Shown piece by piece: positions 1-9,126 of a stretch of 42,486 nt of DNA. A program made the position numbers and the translations under genes. The stretch is from an uncultured Hippea sp. (lineage in GTDB: Bacteria > Campylobacterota_A > Desulfurellia > JAADFJ01): NCBI GenBank assembly GCA_913009315.1, contig CAJVZA010000007.1, forward strand, positions 1 to 42,486, written 5' to 3'. The notes under the pieces are model-generated. The model saw only the letters and a program-made list of their open reading frames with translations, was not told where the DNA came from and searched no databases. The first letter of the stretch is position 1. Each line of letters starts with the position of its first letter.

Positions 1-1
1 G

Positions 2-793
2 AATCATGCCAGCATCATCGATGGAATCAGGCTGTGTAAAGCAAAAAAATACAGATACAGAAATAGAGATATGACTGAACTTGAAAATCGGTTAAAAGAA
101 GCCGAATCGGACAATGCAGATAAATTGCTTATTGCCACAGATGGTGTTTTTTCAATGGATGGATCTGTAGCCCCGCTAAAAGAGATCTGCGATCTCGCTG
201 ATAAATACAACGCTATGACGATGATTGACGATTCTCATGCTGTGGGATTTATGGGAAAACATGGCAGGGGAACACATGAACAGTGCGGTGTAATGGGAAG
301 AATAGACATAATAACCGGAACGCTCGGCAAAGCACTCGGCGGCGCAAGCGGCGGCTACACAAGCGGACACAAAACTATTATTGATCTGCTGCGTCAACGA
401 TCAAGGCCGTATCTGTTTTCAAATACACTTGCCCCAAGTATAGCAGCCGCTTCAATTAAAACATTGGAATTGTTGGATTCGAGCTTAAGATTAAAAGAAA
501 GACTTGAGAAAAATACTAAGCGCTTTCGCGAAGGTATCAGTAAGGCAGGATTCAGAATAAAACCCGGAAATCATCCAATAGTTCCTATCATGCTTGGCGA
601 CGCTAAGATTGCTCAGGAAATGTCAGACAGATTGCTGAAAAAAGGCGTTTATGCAATAGGATTTTTTTATCCTGTTGTCCCAAAAGGCACAGCGCGGATA
701 AGGGTACAAATCTCCGCGGCACATACAAAGGAAGATATAGAATTTGCGATAAAGAAATTCAAAGAGGTCAAAAAAGAGATGGGAATAATATAA
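2..793 (+). CDS. kbl: Glycine C-acetyltransferase / 8-amino-7-oxononanoate synthase family (2-amino-3-ketobutyrate CoA ligase-like), 5'-truncated by window edge
   Basis: Frame is open upstream of the listed ATG ([28 protein letters not shown]...). Motifs [37 protein letters not shown] and [11 protein letters not shown] are typical of the KBL/BioF PLP family. Confidence 0.9.
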   Translation, partial: NHASIIDGIRLCKAKKYRYRNRDMTELENRLKEAESDNADKLLIATDGVFSMDGSVAPLKEICDLADKYNAMTMIDDSHAVGFMGKHGRGTHEQCGVMGRIDIITGTLGKALGGASGGYTSGHKTIIDLLRQRSRPYLFSNTLAPSIAAASIKTLELLDSSLRLKERLEKNTKRFREGISKAGFRIKPGNHPIVPIMLGDAKIAQEMSDRLLKKGVYAIGFFYPVVPKGTARIRVQISAAHTKEDIEFAIKKFKEVKKEMGII

Positions 794-795
794 AG

Positions 796-900
796 TACCT
801 CTATCTAATCCATGAACGGCCGTCTTGAATCCTCCGGTGTGCTGCAAGTCCCGGCAGCAATAAGCCCCGCTGTTACTTGTGTTTGCAATTTACGCCTTTT
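796..900 (+). repeat. Divergent copy (A) of a palindromic intergenic repeat, just after the kbl stop
   Basis: TACCTCTATCTAATCCATGAACGGCCGTCTTGA resembles the start of the copy at 15951-16060 (minus strand ACCTCTATTAATTCATGAACGATCATTCTGAG). Right boundary uncertain. Confidence 0.5.
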
Positions 901-1056
901 ACTTGAAAATATAGGAATATAAAAATTAAATCTGCCGTGAACTCACCTTTTATCATTAGACTCGAATTTTATTTAGAGACTGCTGCAGAGTGAGGCTACT
1001 GCACAATATGAGTCAGTATAAAAGAAGAGGTCTTCTGTAAATACGGAAAATGACTC

Positions 1057-1085
1057 TTGACATTTATTCAATCGGATGATAAAAA
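1057..1085 (+). promoter_or_regulatory. Possible sigma70-type promoter for the tRNA pair
   Basis: TTGACA at 1057-1062, then an AT-rich GATAAA/TAAAAA -10-like segment just upstream of tRNA-Gly. The -10 match is weak. Confidence 0.35.
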
Positions 1086-1093
1086 GTGGGCAT

Positions 1094-1168
1094 GCGGGAA
1101 TAGCTCAGAGGTAGAGCACAACCTTGCCAAGGTTGGGGTCGCGGGTTCAAATCCCGTTTCCCGCTCCA
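1094..1168 (+). tRNA. tRNA-Gly (anticodon GCC), CCA encoded
   Basis: Cloverleaf: acceptor GCGGGAA/TTCCCGC, D-arm GCTCAGAGGTAGAGC, anticodon loop CTTGCCAAG, T-loop GGTTCAAATCC, 3' CCA. Confidence 0.97.
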
Positions 1169-1213
1169 AGAACAATCTTTTGTATGTACAAATAAATATG
1201 CACAGAGGAAGAT

Positions 1214-1287
1214 GGCGGCATAGCCAAGTGGTAAGGCACGGGTCTGCAAAACCCTGAACCTCGGTTCGAATCCGGGTGCCGCCTCCA
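1214..1287 (+). tRNA. tRNA-Cys (anticodon GCA), CCA encoded
   Basis: Acceptor GGCGGCA/TGCCGCC, anticodon loop TCTGCAAA, T-arm CGGTTCGAATCCG, 3' CCA. Confidence 0.97.
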
Positions 1288-1378
1288 AAATATCGTTTTT
1301 TATAATTTTCTAATTAAAAGATAATTACAATACGCATAAAATAGAATAAACGACAATAAAATCATTTGAGGGGTTTTT

Positions 1379-2641
1379 ATGAATAAATCTATCGAGTCTA
1401 TTGAGCAGCTGCAAAATAAAAAGGTTGCGGAACTTTACGAGATTGCAAAACAACTTGATATTCCGCTTCGTCGCGGAATGAGAAAAATAGAAATTGCAGC
1501 TCAGATCAGTAAAGCATTGACTCCTGAGGATCAGGAGGGTCAGGCAAGCGGAGTGCTTGAAATTCTTCAGGACGGCTTTGGATTCTTAAGAAGTTATACA
1601 AATAACTATCTTCCGGGGAAAAACGATATCTACATATCTCCCATGCAGATAAGAAAGCTGCATCTGAAAAGCGGAGACCTTGTATCGGGCGCAATCAGGC
1701 CTGCCAGAGAAGGAGAAAAATATGCCGCTCTTGCAAAAATTAATTTTGTCAACGGAATAGTTTTAGATCCGAAGGTTAGAAGAGCCGATTTTGACAATCT
1801 TACACCACTATACCCGGAAGAACGACTCATGCTTGAAACAGCAAGCGACAATTTTGCCATGCGCATCGTAGATATGCTGATGCCTCTCGGGAAAGGTCAG
1901 AGAGGCATGATAGTGGCGCCTCCGCGTACGGGAAAAACCGTTATATTAAAAAATATCGCAAACAGTATTACACGCAACCATCCTGAGGTTAAACTTTTTA
2001 TTCTTCTCATTGACGAAAGACCTGAAGAGGTAACCGACATGCAGCGTTCAGTTGATGCTGAAGTTGTAAGCTCAACATTTGACGAATCTCCAAATCACCA
2101 CGCTCAAGTAGCGGAAATTGTGATGGAAAGGGCAAAACGTCTCGTAGAAAATAAGACGGATGTCGTTATACTCCTGGATAGTTTAACCCGTGTAGCAAGG
2201 GCGTACAATGCCATAATACCACCTTCGGGCAAAGTTCTGACCGGAGGTCTTGATGCAAACGCACTTCATAAACCTAAACGGTTCTTCGGAGCCGCAAGAA
2301 ACATCGAGGAAGGCGGAAGTCTAACAATTATTGCGACTGCTTTAATAGATACAGGTTCAAGAATGGATGATGTCATATTTGAGGAATTCAAAGGAACCGG
2401 CAATATGGAAATGCATCTTGACAGAAGAATTTCCGACAAAAGAATATTCCCGGCTATAGATATCACAAAATCGGGAACGAGAAAAGAGGAGCTTCTCATA
2501 GAACACAACAGTCTTCAAAAGATATGGCTTCTCAGAAAAATGCTTTCAGATATGAGTTCAGTTGATGCTATGATATTTTTGTTGGATAAACTGAAGAAAA
2601 CAAAGAATAATAGCGAATTTATGGATATGATGAATAGATAA
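1379..2641 (+). CDS. rho: Transcription termination factor Rho
   Basis: 420 aa; [22 protein letters not shown] (P-loop), [66 protein letters not shown] upstream. Confidence 0.98.
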   Translation: MNKSIESIEQLQNKKVAELYEIAKQLDIPLRRGMRKIEIAAQISKALTPEDQEGQASGVLEILQDGFGFLRSYTNNYLPGKNDIYISPMQIRKLHLKSGDLVSGAIRPAREGEKYAALAKINFVNGIVLDPKVRRADFDNLTPLYPEERLMLETASDNFAMRIVDMLMPLGKGQRGMIVAPPRTGKTVILKNIANSITRNHPEVKLFILLIDERPEEVTDMQRSVDAEVVSSTFDESPNHHAQVAEIVMERAKRLVENKTDVVILLDSLTRVARAYNAIIPPSGKVLTGGLDANALHKPKRFFGAARNIEEGGSLTIIATALIDTGSRMDDVIFEEFKGTGNMEMHLDRRISDKRIFPAIDITKSGTRKEELLIEHNSLQKIWLLRKMLSDMSSVDAMIFLLDKLKKTKNNSEFMDMMNR

Positions 2642-2668
2642 TAACGGGTTTTGAAAATCAGGCTTAAT

Positions 2669-3610
2669 ATGTTCAGCAATATAAAATTGATACCTGCTCC
2701 AATGGCATCTCTTACGGATCTGCCGCTTAGAGAGCTCTATATAGAATTTGGCGCAAAGGTTGTAGTGTCTGAAATGATTTCATCTGAGGCGCTCCATTAT
2801 GGCAAGCCTTCGGATCTTTTAATCAGATCGCTTTCCCAGCATGATCATTACGACGGAAGCTATATTTTCGGCGCCCAGATTTTTGGTTCCGATAAGAAAA
2901 AAATGGTGGATGCGGCTTGCTTTATTTCGCAATTTCCTGTTGATTTCATTGATATAAATGCAGGATGCCCTGTTAAAAAAGTAATATCTCAACATTCCGG
3001 AGCATATCTTATGAAAGATTACGAGAGACTTTTCGATATCTGCGAAGCGGTAAAAGCATCGACATCGCTGCCCGTAACGGTAAAAATCCGCATAGGATTT
3101 ACAAAGATTGCCGACAATATTACGGAAATTTGCAAAAAGCTTGAATCAATAGGTATATCGGCTTTATTTGTTCATGCGAGAACAAGAGATGAGTGGTTCT
3201 CAGGCGAATGTCACTGGGATATTTTAAAAAAAATAACATCGGCAGTCAGTATACCTCTGTTTGCCAATGGAAGCATAGACAGCAAAGATTATTCGAATAT
3301 CGTTATCGACGAAACATCGGCAAACGGCGTTATGATAGGAAGATATGCCGCGCAGGCACCATGGATTTTTTCAAGCTGGGCGGGAAAGTCTTTTAAAATT
3401 GATAGAAAATTTGTTGCAGAAATCATGATCAAACATCTCGCAGCAGCAGAATCTTTGTATGGAGAATATGCCGCAACAAAACTTCGAAAACAACTTATGC
3501 TCTATTCTTATAAATTCTCAAACTCAAAACAGTTTAAAATCTCGATCTGCAATTCCTCAAGCGTAAAAGAAACTCTGAATGCTATAAAGCGTTGGCAAAA
3601 TGCGGCTTAG
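2669..3610 (+). CDS. dus: tRNA-dihydrouridine synthase
   Basis: PAPMASLTD N-terminus, DINAGCPVKKV (catalytic Cys), VKIRIGF, HARTRDE. The listed ORF begins at a TTG (2651); ATG at 2669 seems more likely. Confidence 0.92.
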   Translation: MFSNIKLIPAPMASLTDLPLRELYIEFGAKVVVSEMISSEALHYGKPSDLLIRSLSQHDHYDGSYIFGAQIFGSDKKKMVDAACFISQFPVDFIDINAGCPVKKVISQHSGAYLMKDYERLFDICEAVKASTSLPVTVKIRIGFTKIADNITEICKKLESIGISALFVHARTRDEWFSGECHWDILKKITSAVSIPLFANGSIDSKDYSNIVIDETSANGVMIGRYAAQAPWIFSSWAGKSFKIDRKFVAEIMIKHLAAAESLYGEYAATKLRKQLMLYSYKFSNSKQFKISICNSSSVKETLNAIKRWQNAA

Positions 3611-4349
3611 AGTTTCAGCCGTAGAGTATCTGAATTCATACCCGCTTTATAAAACATTAGACAGCGGTATTTTTGAAATTAGCCTTGACTATCCGGCGAT
3701 CTGTTCAAAAAAGCTTGCCGACGGTCTGGTAGATATCGGTCTCATTCCTATCATGGGCTACAGAAACAGCTATTTTATCATTCCTGATATGGCAATAGGA
3801 TCTGACAATCGCGTAAAAAGCGTATTATTGGTGCTGAATAAACCGATTGAGTATTGTAACACTATCTCAATCAGTCCTCATTCAATGAGTTCAAATATTA
3901 TTGTTCAGATTATTGCCAAAGAATTTTTAAAGGCAGAGCGGTTGAAATTCGGGAACTTTGATAAACCTGATGGGAAGATAGTCATTGGAGATGAGGCCCT
4001 AAAAATTTACAGACAAGGTAATTCTATAATTTATGATGTGGCAAAACTATGGAAACATTACACCGGACTGCCGACGGTATTTGCTTTTTGGGCTTCGAAT
4101 AAAGTCCTTCCCAAAAAAATTATCAAATTACTCAGCAAAGCCAAACAGGATGGAATCAAGCAAATAGACAGATTTGCCAGGGAATTTTCGATAGAAAACA
4201 GATATGCGGATGCCGATTTTTTTGAAGATTATCTGAGAAATTCTATCTGTTATGCTCTTGATAAAGCTCAGAAACAGGCCATAGAACTTGAATACGAACT
4301 GGCATATAAATACGGATTAATAGGTAAAATGAAGCCTAAATTTTTATGA
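3600..4349 (+). CDS. mqnA: Chorismate dehydratase MqnA (futalosine menaquinone pathway)
   Basis: N-terminal MRLRVSAVEYLNSYPL and LADGLVDIGLIP match MqnA; followed by a deaminase-type amidohydrolase. Confidence 0.88.
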   Translation: MRLRVSAVEYLNSYPLYKTLDSGIFEISLDYPAICSKKLADGLVDIGLIPIMGYRNSYFIIPDMAIGSDNRVKSVLLVLNKPIEYCNTISISPHSMSSNIIVQIIAKEFLKAERLKFGNFDKPDGKIVIGDEALKIYRQGNSIIYDVAKLWKHYTGLPTVFAFWASNKVLPKKIIKLLSKAKQDGIKQIDRFAREFSIENRYADADFFEDYLRNSICYALDKAQKQAIELEYELAYKYGLIGKMKPKFL

Positions 4350-5455
4350 AATATGGCGCAAAATGGATTTTACCGATAGAAGGAGATCCGATAGAAAACG
4401 GTTCAATTGAAATTAAAGACGGAAAGATAGTCAAAATCAGCAGAAAATCAAATGGAAAAGTATTGGATTTAGGAGAAGGTATAATAATGCCGGCTCTTAT
4501 AAATTCTCATACTCATCTGGAAATGCCCAAAATCGATACGGTTTCTCAAAGCGGATTTATGCCATGGCTGGATTCATTTCTGAAATCTGTAAAGGCGATG
4601 CACAAAGCTGATTTTCAAATTCAATTACAAAAAAATGAGAGAAAATCTGCAGAAAATGGAACATGTCTGGTCTGCGATATAACTAATCACGAAGATCTCA
4701 GATACAGTTCAGCAGGTTTTTCGTTTTATGAACAAATAGGATGGGATAGTGCGCCGATAAAAGAAATAAGAAGCATTAACAACATCGTTCGCTGCTATGC
4801 CGCTCATGCTATATATTCAACATCTCCCGCAAAAATTAAAGCAACTTACGATTACAACACTATGCGCGGTTTGCCATGGAGCATTCATTTGGCCGAATCG
4901 AACGATGAGATAGAATTTTGCAGCGGCAAAGGAAAATTCATCGATTTCTGGAAGGATGCAGGTAATCTAAAACTCATCAGAATTCCTCATCTAACACCTG
5001 CACTGTATTTGGATAAGCTTGGCGTATTGGGAAAAAATTCGATTTTGGTGCATGCTGTACATCTGTCTGAGAAAGAACTTGATCTGATAGCACAGAGAGG
5101 ATCTACGATATGCGTATGTCCAAGAAGCAATGAACATATCGGTGTCGGAAAAGCCGGAATCAATCGGTTTTTGAAAAGAGGAATAAATGTTGTTGCAGGA
5201 ACCGATTCACTTTTGAGTAATAAAGACCTGAACATGATTAAAGAGATAGAATATATTGTTGAAAATTTCGGCATAAAACCGGAAACGGCAATTAAATTTG
5301 CTACGTCAAACGCAGGAATTGCGTTAGACCGCCCTTTTGGAATACTAAAGGAAGGATATTGCGCACCTATTTTATTCTTTGAAGGAAACGCCTCAGACCC
5401 TTATGAGATAATGTTTAATGAAAAAAATAATTCTGCAGTTAGAATAATCAGTTGA
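4346..5455 (+). CDS. Amidohydrolase, probable aminodeoxyfutalosine deaminase (S-adenosylhomocysteine/MTA deaminase-like)
   Basis: NSHTHLEMP, HAIYSTSP, HLAES, CPRSNEHIGVG, VVAGTDSLLSN motifs of the cytosine/adenosine deaminase-type amidohydrolase fold. Overlaps mqnA by 4 nt. Confidence 0.75.
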   Translation: MKYGAKWILPIEGDPIENGSIEIKDGKIVKISRKSNGKVLDLGEGIIMPALINSHTHLEMPKIDTVSQSGFMPWLDSFLKSVKAMHKADFQIQLQKNERKSAENGTCLVCDITNHEDLRYSSAGFSFYEQIGWDSAPIKEIRSINNIVRCYAAHAIYSTSPAKIKATYDYNTMRGLPWSIHLAESNDEIEFCSGKGKFIDFWKDAGNLKLIRIPHLTPALYLDKLGVLGKNSILVHAVHLSEKELDLIAQRGSTICVCPRSNEHIGVGKAGINRFLKRGINVVAGTDSLLSNKDLNMIKEIEYIVENFGIKPETAIKFATSNAGIALDRPFGILKEGYCAPILFFEGNASDPYEIMFNEKNNSAVRIIS

Positions 5456-6578
5456 AAATTACTTTCGATGTGTCCCATTTGCGGCATTGGGGGCATTTCC
5501 AGAACACCTTCTTTTGCACAAAGCCGCAATATTCACATCTAAATTTTGGTTTTTCAGAGATATTATCAAGAAATTGCCACACAGGCCTGCTGTCAATATT
5601 CTTTTTAATAATATCTATCTTGCATTTCCAATAATACAAAAGCTTCTTATATTCCTCTTCTTCAAAACTTGCCGACCCAATAAGATCTTCTGCAAGTAAA
5701 AGACGGTTTTCATTGCTCAAATGATGCAGCAGATCAAAAATCAGCTCAGGACTCTTTGGAAACTTTGATAATATTGATTCATAGAATTCCAGATAGTCTT
5801 CCTTTAACACTTCAGTAACAAAACCTGAAACCACAGATACGAATCGGTGATTTTTTTCTATAGCTTTTTTTATGAGCATCAAGGACTTCTCTTTATTATC
5901 CTCATCGTACTCCAATCTTGCAAGCTCATAATACGCTTCAAAGCAGTCACTGTCTGTTTTTATAGCTTTCTTAAAAAATGATTTTGCAGATTGATTGTCC
6001 CCGTTCACTTTTTTTTCCATTCCGATGGCCACCAGAATGTGCGCTTCCTCGTTTTTTCTTTTTAACCCAAAATTTTTCAGCACATCAAGAGCTTCCTTCC
6101 ATTCATGATTTTTTTCGAGTGATTCTTTAAGAAGATGAACAGCATCTTCATCTGATCCGTCCATATCAACCAATCGCTTAAAATTATCTGCCGCTTTCTG
6201 ATGAAAACCGGCCTTATCATAGTCCGTTCCTATTGCTAAGATTATTTCCCTTTTCAGTTTGTCATCGATATGAGGCTTCGCCATAAGACTTTTATGCACG
6301 ATAAGCGCTCTGTTGAGTTCTCCGCGTATTCTGAAAAGATTTCCTATGGCAAGATATATTTCTATTAATTCAGGATTAAGTTTTACTAAATTTGTAAGTT
6401 CATTGATTGCTCTGTCTGTCTCATTATCTATAACATAGTTGATGCTTTGCACATACTTTAAAAAATCCTGATGACTTTTTTCTGCAGCCTTGCTTTTTGG
6501 TCTTATCGTAAACGAGATGATGACACCGCATACAACACCAACAAGCAAATATGAGAGGTTGATGTAGGTAAGTACCAT
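5448..6578 (-). CDS. lapB: LapB/YciM-like TPR protein with N-terminal TM helix and C-terminal rubredoxin-type metal-binding domain
   Basis: N-terminal hydrophobic helix, TPR-like repeats, C-terminal CEYCGFVQKKVFWKCPQCRKWDT. Adjacent to lapA. Confidence 0.85.
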   Translation of the reverse strand: MVLTYINLSYLLVGVVCGVIISFTIRPKSKAAEKSHQDFLKYVQSINYVIDNETDRAINELTNLVKLNPELIEIYLAIGNLFRIRGELNRALIVHKSLMAKPHIDDKLKREIILAIGTDYDKAGFHQKAADNFKRLVDMDGSDEDAVHLLKESLEKNHEWKEALDVLKNFGLKRKNEEAHILVAIGMEKKVNGDNQSAKSFFKKAIKTDSDCFEAYYELARLEYDEDNKEKSLMLIKKAIEKNHRFVSVVSGFVTEVLKEDYLEFYESILSKFPKSPELIFDLLHHLSNENRLLLAEDLIGSASFEEEEYKKLLYYWKCKIDIIKKNIDSRPVWQFLDNISEKPKFRCEYCGFVQKKVFWKCPQCRKWDTSKVIFN

Positions 6579-6901
6579 TATTGATCGTCTGCGGTTATCT
6601 GCTCGCTTTTATCCTCTTTTGTTATAGTGAGATTTCTTAAATAACCGATCTCTTTTTTCAGTTCATCAATTTCATTTGCCTGTCCTTTGATTTTGGTTTT
6701 CAGCCTCATTATATCTATAAGGCCGTATAAAAAACTTATCATAAGTCCTATAACAAATGCTATAATAAGAAAAGACCATACCGGTAAGACTTTAGAATGA
6801 AGCATGAGGAAATTAAGCTGCAATGTTTGCTTGTTATATAGAGCAAAAAGTATCCCAGCCACCAAAACTACAATCCATATAATCAATTTGACCAATCTCA
6901 T
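6578..6901 (-). CDS. lapA: LapA-like (DUF1049) inner membrane protein
   Basis: 107 aa, two TM helices then a coiled coil; FALYNKQTLQLNFLML resembles the DUF1049 signature; next to lapB. Confidence 0.8.
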   Translation of the reverse strand: MRLVKLIIWIVVLVAGILFALYNKQTLQLNFLMLHSKVLPVWSFLIIAFVIGLMISFLYGLIDIMRLKTKIKGQANEIDELKKEIGYLRNLTITKEDKSEQITADDQ

Positions 6902-7419
6902 TGAATACTCCTGAATTCATTGAATAGTTTATCATAAGTTACATTAAGTGCCTCAGATATTACCCTTGATGAAGATAAAACAGGCATAAAATTTGTGTCT
7001 CCATTCCATCTTGGAACAATATGAATATGAAGATGGTCTTTGACGCCGGCACCGGCGGCCTGCCCAATATTTATCCCGATATTAAATCCTTCGGGGTTCA
7101 TCGCATTTCTTAACGCATTTATTGATCTGATCTTAAGTTGTATCATTTCACTGATAATTTCAGAAGACAGATCATCAAAATAGGTTGCATGTTTATAGGG
7201 AACTACCATTAGATGACCCGGATTATATGGGTACTTGTTCATAATAACAAAGGAAAAACTTCCCCTTTTCAAAACAAGCAGCCTTTTATTGTCATCGTTG
7301 TTCGTACTATTTGTGACTTTGCAGAAAACGCAGCTGTCGTTTTTGCTCTCGTCTAAAATATATTCGGCTCTCCATGGAGCCCATATTCTTTGATTATTCA
7401 AAACCACCTCCGTCTGCAT
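6898..7419 (-). CDS. HIT family hydrolase (Ap4A phosphorylase/hydrolase-like)
   Basis: RIWAPWRAEYI, CVFC, NKYPYNPGHLMVVPYKH, and histidine triad DHLHIHIVPRWNGDTNFMPV. Confidence 0.92.
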   Translation of the reverse strand: MQTEVVLNNQRIWAPWRAEYILDESKNDSCVFCKVTNSTNNDDNKRLLVLKRGSFSFVIMNKYPYNPGHLMVVPYKHATYFDDLSSEIISEMIQLKIRSINALRNAMNPEGFNIGINIGQAAGAGVKDHLHIHIVPRWNGDTNFMPVLSSSRVISEALNVTYDKLFNEFRSIQ

Positions 7420-7634
7420 GCAAGCCGTTAATTATTCTATGCTATGAAAAGCATATTTTCAAGCCCTATCCATGAGGGGATAGCCGCGTCAGATTCTTCT
7501 CTTCATCAAAAAAGAATTTTATCAGCTAAAGGAACTATTTTCTTGATCTTGCAATAGCGGCACTATGCTTTTCGGTTTCCGAATTAGATTCGAAGTTTTA
7601 TGAAAATTGCACTATTCCGTTACTTTTGCCACTC

Positions 7635-7662
7635 TTGACACAAAACTAAATTTTATTATAGT
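7635..7662 (+). promoter_or_regulatory. Putative sigma70-type promoter of the liv operon
   Basis: TTGACA (7635-7640), 16-nt spacer, TATAGT (7657-7662), 64 nt upstream of livJ, which has a GAGGAGG RBS. Confidence 0.6.
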
Positions 7663-7725
7663 TGTGATACAAGTTTAATAAAGTTGATTATTTATAAATT
7701 AATTCCAAAATTTTGAGGAGGTTTT

Positions 7726-8958
7726 ATGAGAAAGATTATTGCAGTTTTTGTGATGTTTCTTGTTGTCGGATCCGTGGCTTTGCTTTCTGCCTGCGCACCT
7801 AAGCAAAAAGCCCCAAGCGTTATAAAGTTTGGGTCTGCCATGTCGTTGACCGGCAAGTACGCAAGAGAGGGGAAGTTTTATAAAGACGGATATCTTTTGT
7901 GGGAAAAAAAGATTAACAAAGCCGGCGGCATTAAGGTAAACGGAAAGGCATACAAAGTAAAAGTTATCATCTATGATGATGAAAGCAATCCGGCAAAAAG
8001 TCAAAAACTTTATGAAAAGCTGGTAACATCAGATAAGGTAAATTTTCTTTTAGGCCCATATAGCTCCGGCATAACAATTCCGGATAGCTCAATAGCCGAA
8101 AGATATAAGATTCCTATGATAGAGGGAGGCGGAGCATCCGGGAAAATCTTCAGCAGAGGATATAAATATATCTTTGGTACGCTTCCGGCTGCCGGAAACT
8201 ATTTCAAAAACACTATCGAAATGCTGCACATGATGGCTTACACCGGTAAAAATTCAGCTAAAACAATAGAAGTTGTCCATTCCGATTCCGCATTTGATAA
8301 CGCCGTTGCGGCAGGTGCTGTACGTTGGGTAAAAGCATTCGGTCTGAAATTGACCGGCGTACAGGAATATCCCAGCGGGTCAAATGATCTGTCAAGCGTT
8401 CTGACGAAAATTAAGAAGAGTAATCCCGATGTAGTACTTGTAGCCGGACATACACATGACGCGTTACTCTTTATCAAACAGGCTAAAGAAAATAAGGTAA
8501 ATACAAAATTGATGGCATTTACCGTCGGTGTTCAGGCAGTAGACTTCAGGCAGTCATTAGGAAATGACGCTAACTATGCGGTGGGGGTTACCCCATGGCT
8601 GGCATCAATGAATTTCAAAGGCGCTGTATTTGGAACGGCTTCCGAGTTTGCCAAAACATTCAAGGCAGCTTATGGTTATGCTCCCGATTATCATGCCGCA
8701 TCGGCAGTAGCCGGAGCCTTGGCATTTCAGAGCGCAATAACTAAAGCCAATTCACTTGATCCCAAAAAAGTTAGAGATGCGTTAGCATCGCTTGATTTGA
8801 AAACGATGTACGGTGAAGTTAAATTCCAGGCAAACGGCCAGATTGCAAAAGGTCAGGCTGTTATACAGGTACAAAACGGAAAAGCTTATGCAGTTTTTCC
8901 GAAACAGATCGCACAAAAAGAACTACTTTATCCTGCTCCAAGCTGGGATAAGCGCTAA
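7726..8958 (+). CDS. livJ: Branched-chain amino-acid ABC transporter substrate-binding lipoprotein
   Basis: Signal peptide with lipobox LLSAC; IKFGSAMSLTGKYAREGKFYKDGYLLW type I periplasmic-binding fold; followed by livHMGF. Confidence 0.92.
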   Translation: MRKIIAVFVMFLVVGSVALLSACAPKQKAPSVIKFGSAMSLTGKYAREGKFYKDGYLLWEKKINKAGGIKVNGKAYKVKVIIYDDESNPAKSQKLYEKLVTSDKVNFLLGPYSSGITIPDSSIAERYKIPMIEGGGASGKIFSRGYKYIFGTLPAAGNYFKNTIEMLHMMAYTGKNSAKTIEVVHSDSAFDNAVAAGAVRWVKAFGLKLTGVQEYPSGSNDLSSVLTKIKKSNPDVVLVAGHTHDALLFIKQAKENKVNTKLMAFTVGVQAVDFRQSLGNDANYAVGVTPWLASMNFKGAVFGTASEFAKTFKAAYGYAPDYHAASAVAGALAFQSAITKANSLDPKKVRDALASLDLKTMYGEVKFQANGQIAKGQAVIQVQNGKAYAVFPKQIAQKELLYPAPSWDKR

Positions 8959-8975
8959 TTAGACCAGAAAAATAT

Positions 8976-9066
8976 TGTTAATCTATGAACGATCATCTTG
9001 AGCTCGAAATTAACATTCTCTGTGTCGCAAATCCCGGTAATAGTAAAGCTATTACCGGGATTTGCA
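8976..9066 (+). repeat. Copy (B) of the palindromic intergenic repeat, after livJ
   Basis: TGTTAATCTATGAACGATCATCTTGAGCTCGAAATT matches the consensus start; the 17-bp perfect hairpin lies in its distal part. Right end not clearly defined. Confidence 0.6.
9027..9065 (+). terminator. Perfect 17-bp stem / 5-nt loop hairpin between livJ and livH (attenuator or mRNA-stabilising hairpin)
   Basis: GCAAATCCCGGTAATAG-TAAAG-CTATTACCGGGATTTGC. No T-tract follows, so not a classical intrinsic terminator. Confidence 0.6.
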
Positions 9067-9126
9067 GCTTACCGACGGATATAGGCATCCCAAAACACAC
9101 CAAACAGCAGGCACGGACTAAAAAAT

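Noticed and set aside
1057-1257. ORFs 1057-1257 (+) and 1064-1288 (-)
   Set aside because: Both run through the tRNA-Gly and tRNA-Cys genes; spurious.
7470-7620. Possible riboswitch or repeat copy in the divergent HIT/livJ intergenic region
   Set aside because: Only a 6-bp hairpin (CTATCC...GGATAG) and a short TTCGAAGTTT similarity; no known riboswitch core seen.
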